Below are positions 50,169 to 59,745 of a stretch of 64,000 nt of DNA, piece by piece; positions within the stretch are counted from its first letter, which is position 1; every line of letters begins with the position of its first letter. The DNA is from Pseudomonas protegens (GTDB lineage Bacteria; Pseudomonadota; Gammaproteobacteria; Pseudomonadales; Pseudomonadaceae): positions 2,946,501-3,010,500 of the forward strand of contig NZ_CP031396.1 of the NCBI RefSeq assembly GCF_003363755.1, in the 5' to 3' direction. Under the pieces are notes generated by a model that made no database searches, was not told the DNA's origin, and was given only the letters and a program-made list of their open reading frames with translations. Both the position numbers and the translations under genes were made by a program.

Positions 50169-52178
50169 TCAGCTATAGACCCGGCCAAGGAGCTGCCGAT
50201 GGCTTTCGAACTGATCGAGCACATCACGGGTGATCTGCTCCTGGGTGAAGCCCATCAAGTCGTATTCCTGGCTGCCGTTGTGCAGGTACACCTCGGCGCG
50301 GTAGAAACGACTACGGACTTCGCTGTCCGCCCCTTCCGGCTGGGCCGATTCGCTCGGTGCCGCCAGGTAGCCGTCCAGGCTCACTTCATAGACGAAGGGA
50401 TTGCCTTCCTCCATTTCCACCCGCAGGCCCAGCAAACTCTTGGACTTGCCCAGGTTGGTCTGCACTTCATGGCCCAGGGTGCGCAGTTGCGCGACGGCTT
50501 CCTGCAGCGCCGGGCTGATGTGCTTGTCCATGTAACGCTGCACCACCGACTGAGTCGGTTGCAGGTCCAGCTGGGTCAGGCGCTCGCTGAAACCACGGCG
50601 ACCACGCTCGGCCAATTGCGCTTGTTCCTGCTCGATCTGCACGTCCTGGCGCATGGCCTTGTGCAAACCGAACATGAAGAAGATCAGCACCACCGAGAAC
50701 GGCAGGCCGGCCAGCACCACCATGGTCTGCATGGCTTCGAAGTTACCGGCGAACAACAGGCCGATGGTCACCAGGGTGATCACCACCGACCAGAAGATCC
50801 GCAGCCAGTGCGGGGCGTCTTCGTCGACGTTGCCGCCTTTGCAGGACAGGTTGGCCATCATCACCGCGCCGGAGTCGGCGGGGGTCAGGAACAGCACGAA
50901 GCCGACGAAGATCGAGACACCGATGACAATCTTCGAGGCCGGGTAGTGCTCAAGCAGTTGGTAGATCGCCATGGACGGCTGTTCCAGCGCCGTCTTGCCC
51001 AGTTCCACCGCTCCCTGGTTGACCACCAGGTCCAGGGCCGAGTTACCGAAGATCGACAGCCAGGCCAGGGTGAAGCCCAGGGGAATCAGCAGCACGCCGG
51101 CGACCAGCTCACGCACGGTGCGACCACGGGAAATACGCGCAATGAACATGCCTACGAATGGCGCCCAGGAAATCCACCAGGCCCAGTAGAACAGGGTCCA
51201 CAGGCCCAGCCAGCGGTCGGACTTGGCGTTGTCGCCTTCGTACACATAGAGGTCGAAGGTCTTGAGCACCACACCGTTGAGGTAGTCGCCGATGTTCTGC
51301 ACGAAGCCGTTGAGCAGGTGCAGGGTCGGGCCGAACAGCAGGACGAAAATCAACAGGCCGCTGAACAGCACGATGTTCAGGTTGGACAGGCGGCGGATGC
51401 CGTTTTCCACACCGGACACCGCGGCGATGGTGGCCACCGTGCTCATGACGATGATCACGATCAGCAGGTTGGTGTTGCTGTGCTCCATGCCGAACAGGTT
51501 TTCCAGGCCGGAAGACACCTGCATCGAGCCGATCCCGAGGTTGGTCACCAGGCCCAGCAGGGTCACGAACATGCCGAAACCGTCCACTGCGTGGCCGGCC
51601 GCGCCCTTGACCCAGCGCTCGCCCACCAGCGGATACAACGCCGAACGCAACGCCAGCGGCTGGTTATGACGATAGGCAAAGTACGCCACCGCCAGGCCCA
51701 CCAGGGCGTAGATCGCCCAGCCATGCAGGCCCCAGTGCAGGAAGGTCAGCTGCAACGCCTGGCGTGCGGCCAGGTTGCTGCCGGGTACGCCTTCCGGCGG
51801 ATTGAAGTAGTGGTCCAGGGGCTCGGAAGCACCGAAGTACAGCAGCGAGATACCGATACCGGAGGAGAACAGCATCCCGGCCCAGGCACCGTAGCTGAAG
51901 TCCGGGGTGTCTTGCTTGGTCCCCAGCTTGAGCTTGCCGTAGGAGGAGAACGCCAGGCCCACCACGAACACCAGGTAAGCGGCGATCACCACCATGTAGT
52001 ACCAGCCGAAGCTGCGAGACAACCAGGCCTGGGCAATGCCCAGCAATCTGCCGGCCTCTTGCGGGGCGATGATCAGAATGGCGGTCAACAACAGGATCAG
52101 CGCGGTGGAGGTGTAGAACACCCAACCGTTGACCCGCACCTTCTCCGGTGGGGTCTTTATAAGAGAGGCAGAACTCAT
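50169..52178 (-). CDS. betT: Choline transporter BetT (BCCT family)
   Basis: 669-residue sodium/proton-coupled betaine-choline-carnitine transporter with 12 membrane segments and a long cytoplasmic C-terminal tail (residues 500-669) thought to sense osmolarity in BetT. The BCCT signature region is FYWAWWISWAPFVGMFIARI, then SRGRTVRELV; GIGISLLYFGASEPLDHYF is also typical. The start at 52178 (MSSASLIKTPPEK) has GGAG ten bases upstream. It is divergent from betIBA with a BetI-type palindrome between them. Confidence 0.93.
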   Translation of the reverse strand: MSSASLIKTPPEKVRVNGWVFYTSTALILLLTAILIIAPQEAGRLLGIAQAWLSRSFGWYYMVVIAAYLVFVVGLAFSSYGKLKLGTKQDTPDFSYGAWAGMLFSSGIGISLLYFGASEPLDHYFNPPEGVPGSNLAARQALQLTFLHWGLHGWAIYALVGLAVAYFAYRHNQPLALRSALYPLVGERWVKGAAGHAVDGFGMFVTLLGLVTNLGIGSMQVSSGLENLFGMEHSNTNLLIVIIVMSTVATIAAVSGVENGIRRLSNLNIVLFSGLLIFVLLFGPTLHLLNGFVQNIGDYLNGVVLKTFDLYVYEGDNAKSDRWLGLWTLFYWAWWISWAPFVGMFIARISRGRTVRELVAGVLLIPLGFTLAWLSIFGNSALDLVVNQGAVELGKTALEQPSMAIYQLLEHYPASKIVIGVSIFVGFVLFLTPADSGAVMMANLSCKGGNVDEDAPHWLRIFWSVVITLVTIGLLFAGNFEAMQTMVVLAGLPFSVVLIFFMFGLHKAMRQDVQIEQEQAQLAERGRRGFSERLTQLDLQPTQSVVQRYMDKHISPALQEAVAQLRTLGHEVQTNLGKSKSLLGLRVEMEEGNPFVYEVSLDGYLAAPSESAQPEGADSEVRSRFYRAEVYLHNGSQEYDLMGFTQEQITRDVLDQFESHRQLLGRVYS

Positions 52179-52607
52179 TGCACAGATGCTCCAGGCAGTG
52201 CGAGAGAAGGACACAAGGCAACACCGCACCCGACCAATCGGTTAGTTGGCAGCCGATCATCGGGTGATATAAAGACACCCCGAAAAAGCCCGAAACCGCA
52301 AAAGCCGCGTTGCGCACCCGCATCCAAGGTCAGTGACGAACCTGCAGCTCGTCGTCTGTTCCCCGGAGCGTCCTGCCCCTTCAACACGTCCTTACTCTTG
52401 CCGGTCCACGCCATGCCACGTGTAAGTTTTGGGCTATTTCGGAGGTCGTTTTCCCGCCGTCCGCGAGTAGGAAAACCTCCCCAGGCAGCGACGATTTGTC
52501 GCAGATCTTATTCTTTGTTGATTGAACGTTCAATCAAAACAAAATAGACTGGCCCACAAGTCGACCGGCGTCATACGCCCGCCGACAGGCCTAAGGAGAG
52601 GTATCAG
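52179..52607. other. betT-betI divergent promoter region
   Basis: 429 bases with no gene. It contains the BetI palindrome at 52518-52537 and an imperfect stem-loop at 52441-52480 (GGAGGTCGTTTTCC facing GGAAAACCTCC). Confidence 0.6.
52518..52537. promoter_or_regulatory. BetI operator
   Basis: Perfect 20-bp palindrome TTGATTGAACGTTCAATCAA, closely resembling the E. coli BetI-protected site, 71 bases upstream of betI and in the divergent betT/betI region. Confidence 0.85.
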
Positions 52608-53228
52608 ATGCCCAAGGTCGGTATGCAACCCATACGCCGCCAGCAATTGATCGAAGCCACGCTACAGGCCGTCGATCAGGTCGGAATGGGGGACGCCAGC
52701 ATTGCGCTGATCGCCCGTTTGGCCGGTGTTTCAAACGGCATCATCAGTCACTACTTTCGGGACAAGAACGGCCTGATCGCAGCGACGATGGGTTACATCA
52801 TGAGCATGCTCAACGAAGGCGTCAGAGCACGCCGCCAGGCCCTGACGGACGACAGCCCGCGCGCTCACCTGAAAGTGATCATCGAGGGCAACTTCGATGC
52901 CAGCCAGGTGAACGGCCCGGCCATGAAAACCTGGTTGGCCTTCTGGGCCTCCAGCATGCACCAGCCCGATTTGCACAGGTTGCAGCGGATCAACGACCAC
53001 CGCTTGTATTCCAACCTGTGTTGCCAGTTCCGCCGTGCCCTGCCGCTCTACCATGCGCGCAAGGCAGCTCGCGGCCTGGCGGCTTTGATCGACGGTTTGT
53101 GGCTGCGTGGTGCCTTGTCGGGTGATGCATTCGACACCGACCAGGCGATACGGATCGCTTACGAATACATGGATCTACAACTGGCTAAGCAGGAGCGCCA
53201 GAGCACAAAAGAGACGCTCGGCCCCTGA
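52608..53228 (+). CDS. betI: TetR-family choline-responsive repressor BetI
   Basis: 206-residue TetR-family repressor of betT and betIBA, relieved by choline. It starts [20 protein letters not shown], with the HTH in [21 protein letters not shown]. The C-terminal ligand domain includes [15 protein letters not shown] and [10 protein letters not shown], usual for BetI. AAGGAGAGG precedes the ATG. First gene of betI-betB-betA. Confidence 0.95.
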   Translation: MPKVGMQPIRRQQLIEATLQAVDQVGMGDASIALIARLAGVSNGIISHYFRDKNGLIAATMGYIMSMLNEGVRARRQALTDDSPRAHLKVIIEGNFDASQVNGPAMKTWLAFWASSMHQPDLHRLQRINDHRLYSNLCCQFRRALPLYHARKAARGLAALIDGLWLRGALSGDAFDTDQAIRIAYEYMDLQLAKQERQSTKETLGP

Positions 53229-53309
53229 CCCGCCACTGATCAACGTGTCCTGAACTTCGGGATACGCCCGGTGGTCAAGCCCACTACTTAATGCACTTGC
53301 GAGGACACT

Positions 53310-54782
53310 ATGGCCCGTTTCGAACTGCAAAAACTCTACATCGACGGCGGCTACACCGATGCCGGCAGCGACGCCACTTTCGATGCCATCAACCCGGCCA
53401 ACGGTGAAGTTCTCGCACAAGTGCAGCGTGCGACCTTTGATGACGTGGAACGCGCCGTGGTCAGCGCCGAAAAAGGCCAGAAGATCTGGGCCGCCATGAC
53501 CGCCATGGAGCGTTCGCGCATCCTGCGTCGCGCCGTGGAAATCCTCCGCGAGCGCAACGACGAACTGGCCGCCCTGGAAACCCTGGACACCGGTAAAGCC
53601 TTCTCCGAAACCAAGTACGTGGACATCGTCACCGGCGCTGACGTGCTGGAATACTACGCAGGCCTGGTACCGGCCATCGAAGGCGAGCAGATCCCGCTGC
53701 GCACCACATCCTTCGTCTACACCCGTCGCGAGCCGCTGGGCGTAGTGGCCGGCATCGGCGCCTGGAACTACCCGATCCAGATCGCCCTGTGGAAATCCGC
53801 GCCAGCCCTGGCCGCCGGCAACGCAATGATCTTCAAGCCCAGCGAAGTCACCTCGCTGACCACCCTGAAACTGGCCGAGATCTACACCGAAGCCGGCGTA
53901 CCGGCTGGCGTGTTCAACGTGCTGACCGGCAGCGGCCGTGAAGTCGGCACCTGGCTGACCGAGCACCCGCGCATCGAGAAAGTCTCCTTCACCGGCGGCA
54001 CCGACACCGGCAAGAAGGTCATGGCCAGCGCTTCCAGCTCCTCGCTCAAAGACGTGACCATGGAACTGGGCGGCAAGTCGCCGCTGATCATCTTCGACGA
54101 CGCTGACCTGGATCGCGCCGCCGACACCGCCATGATGGCCAACTTCTACAGCTCCGGTCAGGTCTGCACCAACGGTACTCGCGTGTTCGTACCGAGCCAC
54201 CTGAAAGCCGCTTTCGAAGCCAAGATCGCCGAGCGCGTAGCGCGCATCCGCATCGGCAACCCGGAAGACGAAAACACCAACTTCGGTCCGCTGGTCAGCT
54301 TCCAGCACATGGAAAGCGTGCTGGGCTACATCGCCAAGGGCAAAGCAGAAGGTGCCCGCGTACTGTGCGGCGGCGAGCGCCTGACCGACGGCGAATTCGC
54401 CAAGGGTGCCTTCGTTGCACCGACCGTGTTCACCGACTGCACCGACGACATGACCATCGTCCGTGAAGAAATCTTCGGCCCAGTGATGGCGATCCTGACT
54501 TACGAAACCGAAGAAGAAGTGATCCGCCGCGCCAACGACACCGACTTCGGCCTGGCCGCCGGTATCGTCACCAAGGATCTGAACCGCGCCCACCGCGTGA
54601 TTCATCAGCTCGAAGCCGGTATCTGCTGGATCAACGCCTGGGGCGAATCCGACGCCAAGATGCCGGTTGGCGGCTACAAGCAATCGGGTGTTGGCCGTGA
54701 GAACGGCATCAGCTCGCTGAACAACTTCACCCGCATCAAGTCGGTACAGGTCGAGCTGGGCGACTACGCCTCGGTGTTCTAA
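53310..54782 (+). CDS. betB: Betaine aldehyde dehydrogenase
   Basis: 490-residue NAD(P)-dependent aldehyde dehydrogenase that oxidises betaine aldehyde to glycine betaine. The catalytic cysteine is C286 ([10 protein letters not shown]) and the general base E252 (MELGGKSP), the same numbering as in the characterised P. aeruginosa enzyme. GFTGG-type coenzyme loop [12 protein letters not shown] is present. It starts 81 bases after betI; a GAGGA precedes the ATG. Confidence 0.96.
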   Translation: MARFELQKLYIDGGYTDAGSDATFDAINPANGEVLAQVQRATFDDVERAVVSAEKGQKIWAAMTAMERSRILRRAVEILRERNDELAALETLDTGKAFSETKYVDIVTGADVLEYYAGLVPAIEGEQIPLRTTSFVYTRREPLGVVAGIGAWNYPIQIALWKSAPALAAGNAMIFKPSEVTSLTTLKLAEIYTEAGVPAGVFNVLTGSGREVGTWLTEHPRIEKVSFTGGTDTGKKVMASASSSSLKDVTMELGGKSPLIIFDDADLDRAADTAMMANFYSSGQVCTNGTRVFVPSHLKAAFEAKIAERVARIRIGNPEDENTNFGPLVSFQHMESVLGYIAKGKAEGARVLCGGERLTDGEFAKGAFVAPTVFTDCTDDMTIVREEIFGPVMAILTYETEEEVIRRANDTDFGLAAGIVTKDLNRAHRVIHQLEAGICWINAWGESDAKMPVGGYKQSGVGRENGISSLNNFTRIKSVQVELGDYASVF

Positions 54783-54807
54783 GACACCCAGCCTGAACGA
54801 CACCCCC

Positions 54808-54911
54808 TGTAGCCGCTGCCGCAGGCTGCGAAAAGGTCCGAAGGACCTTCCTGCGATCGCCGAAGCACGTCCGCTGCGCGGCCGATCGCAGCCTTCGGCA
54901 GCAGCTACAGG
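54808..54911. repeat. REP-like repeat (family A) inside bet operon
   Basis: TGTAGCCGCTGCCGCAGGCTGC and GATCGCAGCCTTCGGCAGCAGC arms between betB and betA, a possible intercistronic hairpin. Confidence 0.7.
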
Positions 54912-54956
54912 CCTATTGATCGTGCGACCTGACCAATCTCAAAGAGGGTGCATTCA

Positions 54957-56660
54957 ATGTCCCAAGAATTCGATTACATCATTGTGGGTGCCGGCTCTGC
55001 CGGTAACACCCTGGCGACCCGTCTGACTGAAGACGAAGGCGTCACCGTCCTGCTGCTGGAAGCCGGCGGCCCGGACTATCGCTTCGACTTCCGTACCCAG
55101 ATGCCGGCGGCACTGGCCTTCCCACTGCAAGGCCGTCGCTACAACTGGGCCTACGAGACCGATCCAGAGCCACACATGAACGGTCGTCGCATGGAGTGCG
55201 GTCGCGGCAAGGGCCTGGGTGGCTCGTCGCTGATCAACGGCATGTGCTACATCCGCGGCAACGCCATGGACTACGACGGCTGGGCCAAGCTGCCAGGCCT
55301 GGAAGACTGGACCTACCTGGACTGCCTGCCGTACTTCCGCAAGGCGGAAACCCGTGACATCGGCCCTAACGACTACCACGGCGGCGAAGGCCCGGTCAGC
55401 GTGACCACGCCCAAAGCCGGCAACAACCCGCTGTTCCACGCCATGGTCGAAGCCGGTGTACAAGCCGGTTACCCGCGCACCGAAGACCTGAACGGCTACC
55501 AGCAGGAAGGCTTCGGCCCGATGGACCGTACGGTCACCCCTAAAGGTCGTCGCTCCAGCACCGCCCGCGGCTACCTGGACATCGCCAAGAAGCGTTCGAC
55601 CCTGACCATCGTCACCCACGCCCTGACCGACAAGATCCTCTTTGACGGCAAGCGCGCCGTCGGCGTGAGCTACCTGCAAGGCAGCACCGAGGAGCGCGTG
55701 GAAGCCCGCGCCCGCAAGGAAGTCATCGTCAGCTCCGGCGCCATCGCCTCGCCGCAACTGCTGCAACGCTCCGGCGTCGGCCCCCGCGCCCTGCTGGAAA
55801 GCCTGGACATCCCGGTGGTCCACGACCTGCCGGGCGTGGGTGAAAACCTGCAGGACCACCTGGAGCTGTACCTGCAGTACGCCTGCACCCAACCGGTGTC
55901 GCTGTACCCATCGCTGCTGTGGTGGAACCAGCCGGCCATCGGCGCCGAGTGGCTGTTCAACGGCACCGGCATCGGCGCCAGCAACCAGTTCGAAGCCGGC
56001 GGTTTCATCCGCACCCGTGAAGAGTTCGAATGGCCGAACATCCAGTACCACTTCCTGCCGGTGGCGATTAACTACAACGGCAGCAACGGTGTTAAAGAGC
56101 ACGGTTTCCAGGCGCACATGGGTTCCATGCGCTCGCCGAGCCGTGGTCGCGTGCAGATCAAGTCCAAGGACCCGCGCCAGCACCCGAGCATCCTCTTCAA
56201 CTACATGGCCACCGAGCAGGACTGGCAGGAATTCCGCGACGGCATCCGCCTGACCCGGGAAATCATGCAACAGCCGGCCCTGGACGCCTTCCGCGGTCGA
56301 GAAATCAGCCCGGGCATCGAGGTGCAGACCGACGAGCAACTGGACAAGTTCATCCGCGAGCACGCCGAGACCGCGTTCCACCCATCCTGCTCGTGCAAGA
56401 TGGGCACCGACGACATGGCGGTAGTGGATGGCCAGGGTCGCGTGCACGGCATGCAAGGCCTGCGCGTGGTGGATGCCTCGATCATGCCGATCATCACCAC
56501 CGGCAACCTCAATGCGCCGACCATCATGATGGCCGAGAAAATCGCCGACAAAATCCGTGGCCGTCAGCCGCTGCCCCGCAGCAAGGCCGACTACTACGTA
56601 GCGGGCAACGCCCCGGTGCGTGGCAAGCCAATGCGCGATATCACTCCGACCGCGCAGTAA
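54957..56660 (+). CDS. betA: Choline dehydrogenase
   Basis: 567-residue GMC-family flavoenzyme oxidising choline to betaine aldehyde. The FAD motif is [16 protein letters not shown] (residues 8-23); [20 protein letters not shown] and the C-terminal HPSCSCKMG active-site region are typical of BetA. The start at 54957 has AGAGGG eight bases upstream; an upstream in-frame codon adds only three residues. A strong terminator follows. Confidence 0.96.
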   Translation: MSQEFDYIIVGAGSAGNTLATRLTEDEGVTVLLLEAGGPDYRFDFRTQMPAALAFPLQGRRYNWAYETDPEPHMNGRRMECGRGKGLGGSSLINGMCYIRGNAMDYDGWAKLPGLEDWTYLDCLPYFRKAETRDIGPNDYHGGEGPVSVTTPKAGNNPLFHAMVEAGVQAGYPRTEDLNGYQQEGFGPMDRTVTPKGRRSSTARGYLDIAKKRSTLTIVTHALTDKILFDGKRAVGVSYLQGSTEERVEARARKEVIVSSGAIASPQLLQRSGVGPRALLESLDIPVVHDLPGVGENLQDHLELYLQYACTQPVSLYPSLLWWNQPAIGAEWLFNGTGIGASNQFEAGGFIRTREEFEWPNIQYHFLPVAINYNGSNGVKEHGFQAHMGSMRSPSRGRVQIKSKDPRQHPSILFNYMATEQDWQEFRDGIRLTREIMQQPALDAFRGREISPGIEVQTDEQLDKFIREHAETAFHPSCSCKMGTDDMAVVDGQGRVHGMQGLRVVDASIMPIITTGNLNAPTIMMAEKIADKIRGRQPLPRSKADYYVAGNAPVRGKPMRDITPTAQ

Positions 56661-56668
56661 GCCGCACG

Positions 56669-56698
56669 GGCACCGACCGCAAGGGTCGGTGCCTTTTT
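56669..56698 (+). terminator. Rho-independent terminator after betA
   Basis: GGCACCGACC GCAAG GGTCGGTGCC then TTTTT. Confidence 0.9.
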
Positions 56699-56744
56699 CA
56701 CCTCCCCGCGTATTTCCTGCCCCCGCATTGCCCGCACTGCATCC

Positions 56745-56850
56745 TTGATCGCAGCCTCCGGCAGCAGCTACAGTTCTGCAACTTGCCCATCCCCTTCGCC
56801 CCGGAGTCCACCGACGCCTATATCTGTAGGAGCCGCCGGGCAGCGTTCCG
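56745..56850. repeat. Partial REP-like arms (families A and B)
   Basis: A single family A arm, GATCGCAGCCTCCGGCAGCAGC, at 56745-56773 and a single degenerate family B arm, TGTAGGAGCCGCCGGGCAGC, from 56826. Neither has its partner. Confidence 0.45.
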
Positions 56851-56901
56851 TTTGCTGGCGACAAGACCCGCCCGCTATCGCGTCTCACAAGGAGGTTCTC
56901 C

Positions 56902-58344
56902 ATGTTCGACTTTCACCCCCAGCTCAAGCAGCGCTTTGCTGCCTTGCGCACGGGCGCCGAATTCTTTTCCCTGCGCTACGTGCGCGAGTCGGACCAATAC
57001 CTGTCAGTACGCAAGAACGTTGCCGAACCACCGAGCCTGGGCCGCGACGAAGGGGCGATGCTGACCGCAAGGGTGCGTGGTGTGGAAGCCTACGCCGCCA
57101 CCAGTGACCTCTCGCAAGGCGGCCTGCAAGCCGCCCTCGACCGCGCCGAACAGCTGGCTCGGGTGATCGCCGCCCACGCCCTGCTGGACCTGCGCGAGCA
57201 ACCGGTATCCAGCCACCGTGGCGATTACCTTTCGCCGAATCTGGACCAGCCCTTCCCATCCCTCAGCGACTGCTACCAGCTGCTGGGCGACGAATCGGCC
57301 TCGGTGCCCAAGGACGAGCGCCTGGTGAACTGGCAAGTGGGCATCGGCGTGACCCAGGTCGAGCAGATCTACCTCAACAGCGCCGGTGCCGAGCTGCGCC
57401 AGGCTCAGCGCTTCGTCTACCCGGGCCTGGATGTCACCGCCTACGACGGTAGCGACAGTCAGACCCGCAGCCTGGGCCGGGAAAACTTCGGCCAGCAGGG
57501 CGCCGGTGATGTGATCAGCCGCTGTGGCCTGCTAGGCGCGGCGCCACGGGTGGCCGACCAGGCGCTGCAACTGCTGCTGGCGCCGAACACCCCGCAGGGC
57601 CAGCGGGACCTGCTGCTGATGCCGGACCAGATGATGCTGCAGATCCACGAGTCCATCGGCCACCCCCTGGAACTGGACCGTATCCTCGGCGACGAGCGCA
57701 ACTACGCCGGCACCAGTTTCGTCAAACAGGAAGATTTCGGCCGCCTGCAATATGGCTCCTCGCTGCTCAACGTGACCTTCGACCCGGAGATTCCCGAGGA
57801 ACTGGCCAGCTATGGGCATGACGACGATGGCAGCGCCGCCAGCAAGCAGTTCCTGATCCGCGAGGGGCTGCTGGTACGTCCCCTGGGCAGTGCCCTGTCG
57901 CAATACCGCAGTGGCCTCGACGGCGTTGCCAACAGCCGCGCCAGCAGTTGGAACCGCGCGCCCATCGACCGCATGGCCAACCTCAACGTCGAGCCCGGCG
58001 AGCAGCCCCTGGACCGCCTGATCGGCCAGATCGAACACGGCATCCTGATGTCCACCAATCGCTCCTGGTCCATCGACGATGCGCGCAACAAGTTCCAGTT
58101 CGGCTGCGAATGGGGCCAGTTGATCGAAAACGGCGAGCTCAAGGGCGTGGTCAAGAACCCCAACTACCGGGGTATCTCCGCACAGTTCTGGCGCAACCTC
58201 AGCGCGGTGGGCGATCGCAGCACCTTCCAGGTCCTGGGCACGCCCAACTGCGGCAAGGGCGAGCCCAACCAGGTAATCCGCGTCGGCCACGCTTCGCCGG
58301 CCTGCGTGTTCAGCAAGATTGACGTATTCGGAGGAGACGCCTGA
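56902..58344 (+). CDS. TldD/PmbA-family metallopeptidase (TldD-like)
   Basis: 480-residue protein of the TldD/PmbA family. The metal motif HESIGH (H249, E250, H254) of TldD-type subunits is intact, which marks it as the catalytic half of a TldD/E heterodimer. The C-terminal region has NPNYRGISAQFWRNL and TPNCGKGEPNQVIRVGHASP, typical of the family. TldD/E digests unfolded peptides, for example in modified-peptide maturation. The stop overlaps the next start (TGATG), so the pair is co-translated. These are probably distinct from the housekeeping tldD/pmbA genes. Confidence 0.88.
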   Translation: MFDFHPQLKQRFAALRTGAEFFSLRYVRESDQYLSVRKNVAEPPSLGRDEGAMLTARVRGVEAYAATSDLSQGGLQAALDRAEQLARVIAAHALLDLREQPVSSHRGDYLSPNLDQPFPSLSDCYQLLGDESASVPKDERLVNWQVGIGVTQVEQIYLNSAGAELRQAQRFVYPGLDVTAYDGSDSQTRSLGRENFGQQGAGDVISRCGLLGAAPRVADQALQLLLAPNTPQGQRDLLLMPDQMMLQIHESIGHPLELDRILGDERNYAGTSFVKQEDFGRLQYGSSLLNVTFDPEIPEELASYGHDDDGSAASKQFLIREGLLVRPLGSALSQYRSGLDGVANSRASSWNRAPIDRMANLNVEPGEQPLDRLIGQIEHGILMSTNRSWSIDDARNKFQFGCEWGQLIENGELKGVVKNPNYRGISAQFWRNLSAVGDRSTFQVLGTPNCGKGEPNQVIRVGHASPACVFSKIDVFGGDA

Positions 58345-59681
58345 TGACCAGGACGATGAATCAGGCCGAGCAGTTCAAGGCATGGGTGCAGTGGCTGCAG
58401 GACGCGATCAAGGAATCGGAACAGTTCACCCTGAGCTACTCGGCCGAGTCCTCGGAGTTCATCCGTTTCAACCACGCCAAGGTGCGTCAGGCCGGGCAGG
58501 TGCAACAGGCCAGCCTGCACTTCAAGCTGATCGACGACGGACGCCACGCCGACTTGAGCATCACCTTGAGCAACGACCCCGAGGTGGACCGTCAGCGCCT
58601 GGTCGAAGCCCTGCAACAGTTGCGCGAAACCCTGCCGCTGCTGCCGGCGGACCCGTACCTGATGCTCAATCACGCCCAATGGCAATCCCACCATGTGCAG
58701 GACCATCCACTGCCCGATAGCGAGCAGGTGGTGGCACAGATCGGCCGCGCCGGTGCCGGCCTGGATCTGGTGGGTATCTATGCCGCCGGCCCCATCAGCC
58801 GAGGTTTTGCCAGTTCCGCCGGAGCGTTCGGCTGGCATCAGGCCAACAGCTTCAACTTCGACTTCAGCCTGTTCCACGCCAATGGCGAAGCGGTGAAGGC
58901 CAGCTACGCGGGACACGCCTGGGACGACGCAGCCTTCGCCCAGCGCTTCGACCAGGCCCGTCAGCAACTGGAGTTCCTCGGTCGACCGCTGCGCACCCTG
59001 GCGCCGGGACAGTACCGTGCCTACCTGGCACCGGCGGCCCTGGAGGAGATCATGGGCATGCTGGCCTGGGGCGGGTTCTCGGCCCAGTCCATTGCCAGCA
59101 AGCACAGCCCCCTGCAGAAACTCTACGCGGGCGATGCCGCCCTGAGCCCCCTGGTGTCCCTGGACGAACAGGTCAGCGGCTCCCTGAGTCCGGCCTTTTC
59201 CGATGAGGGCTACCCGCGCAGCGACCTGTCGCTGATCGCCGCCGGCAATGCCAACGCCCAGTTGATCAACTCCCGCAGCGCCGCCGAGTATGGCCTGACC
59301 AGCAACGGCGCCGGCAGCGGCGAATACCCCAGTGCGCTGAACATGGCCGCCGGGCAGCTGTCGCAGCAGGAGATCCTCAAGCAACTGGGCACCGGCCTGT
59401 ACATCAGCAACCTGTGGTACCTCAACTACTCGGACCTGCCGGCAGCGCGCCTGACCGGCATGACCCGCTTCGCCACCTTCTGGGTGGAGAACGGCGAGAT
59501 CCAGGCCCCGGTGAACACCATGCGTTTCGATGACAGCGTCTACAGCCTGCTGGGTTCGCAACTGGAGGCCCTGACGGCGCAACGGGAACTGCTGCTTTCG
59601 GCCAGCACCTACGGCCAGCGCCAGACCGCCTCGATGCATTTGCCTGGAGCCCTGGTCAGCCGCCTGACCCTGACCCTGTAG
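58344..59681 (+). CDS. TldD/PmbA-family protein (TldE-like partner)
   Basis: 445-residue TldD/PmbA-family protein that lacks the HExxxH motif, as TldE/PmbA subunits do. It starts MTRTMNQAEQF and ends ASMHLPGALVSRLTLTL. GGAGGAG lies upstream of the ATG, inside the end of the tldD-like gene. The pair presumably forms a heterodimeric peptidase. No precursor peptide gene was recognised nearby. Confidence 0.85.
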   Translation: MTRTMNQAEQFKAWVQWLQDAIKESEQFTLSYSAESSEFIRFNHAKVRQAGQVQQASLHFKLIDDGRHADLSITLSNDPEVDRQRLVEALQQLRETLPLLPADPYLMLNHAQWQSHHVQDHPLPDSEQVVAQIGRAGAGLDLVGIYAAGPISRGFASSAGAFGWHQANSFNFDFSLFHANGEAVKASYAGHAWDDAAFAQRFDQARQQLEFLGRPLRTLAPGQYRAYLAPAALEEIMGMLAWGGFSAQSIASKHSPLQKLYAGDAALSPLVSLDEQVSGSLSPAFSDEGYPRSDLSLIAAGNANAQLINSRSAAEYGLTSNGAGSGEYPSALNMAAGQLSQQEILKQLGTGLYISNLWYLNYSDLPAARLTGMTRFATFWVENGEIQAPVNTMRFDDSVYSLLGSQLEALTAQRELLLSASTYGQRQTASMHLPGALVSRLTLTL

Positions 59682-59698
59682 GAACTGCCCTCAAAGCT

Positions 59699-59724
59699 GT
59701 CGGAGCTGGCAAGCCAGCTCCGAC
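59699..59724. terminator. Perfect hairpin after TldE-like gene
   Basis: TCGGAGCTGGC AA GCCAGCTCCGA, related to family B arms; no T-run, so a weak terminator or mRNA-end structure. Confidence 0.45.
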
Positions 59725-59745
59725 CTGAATTGACATAGAGGTCCC

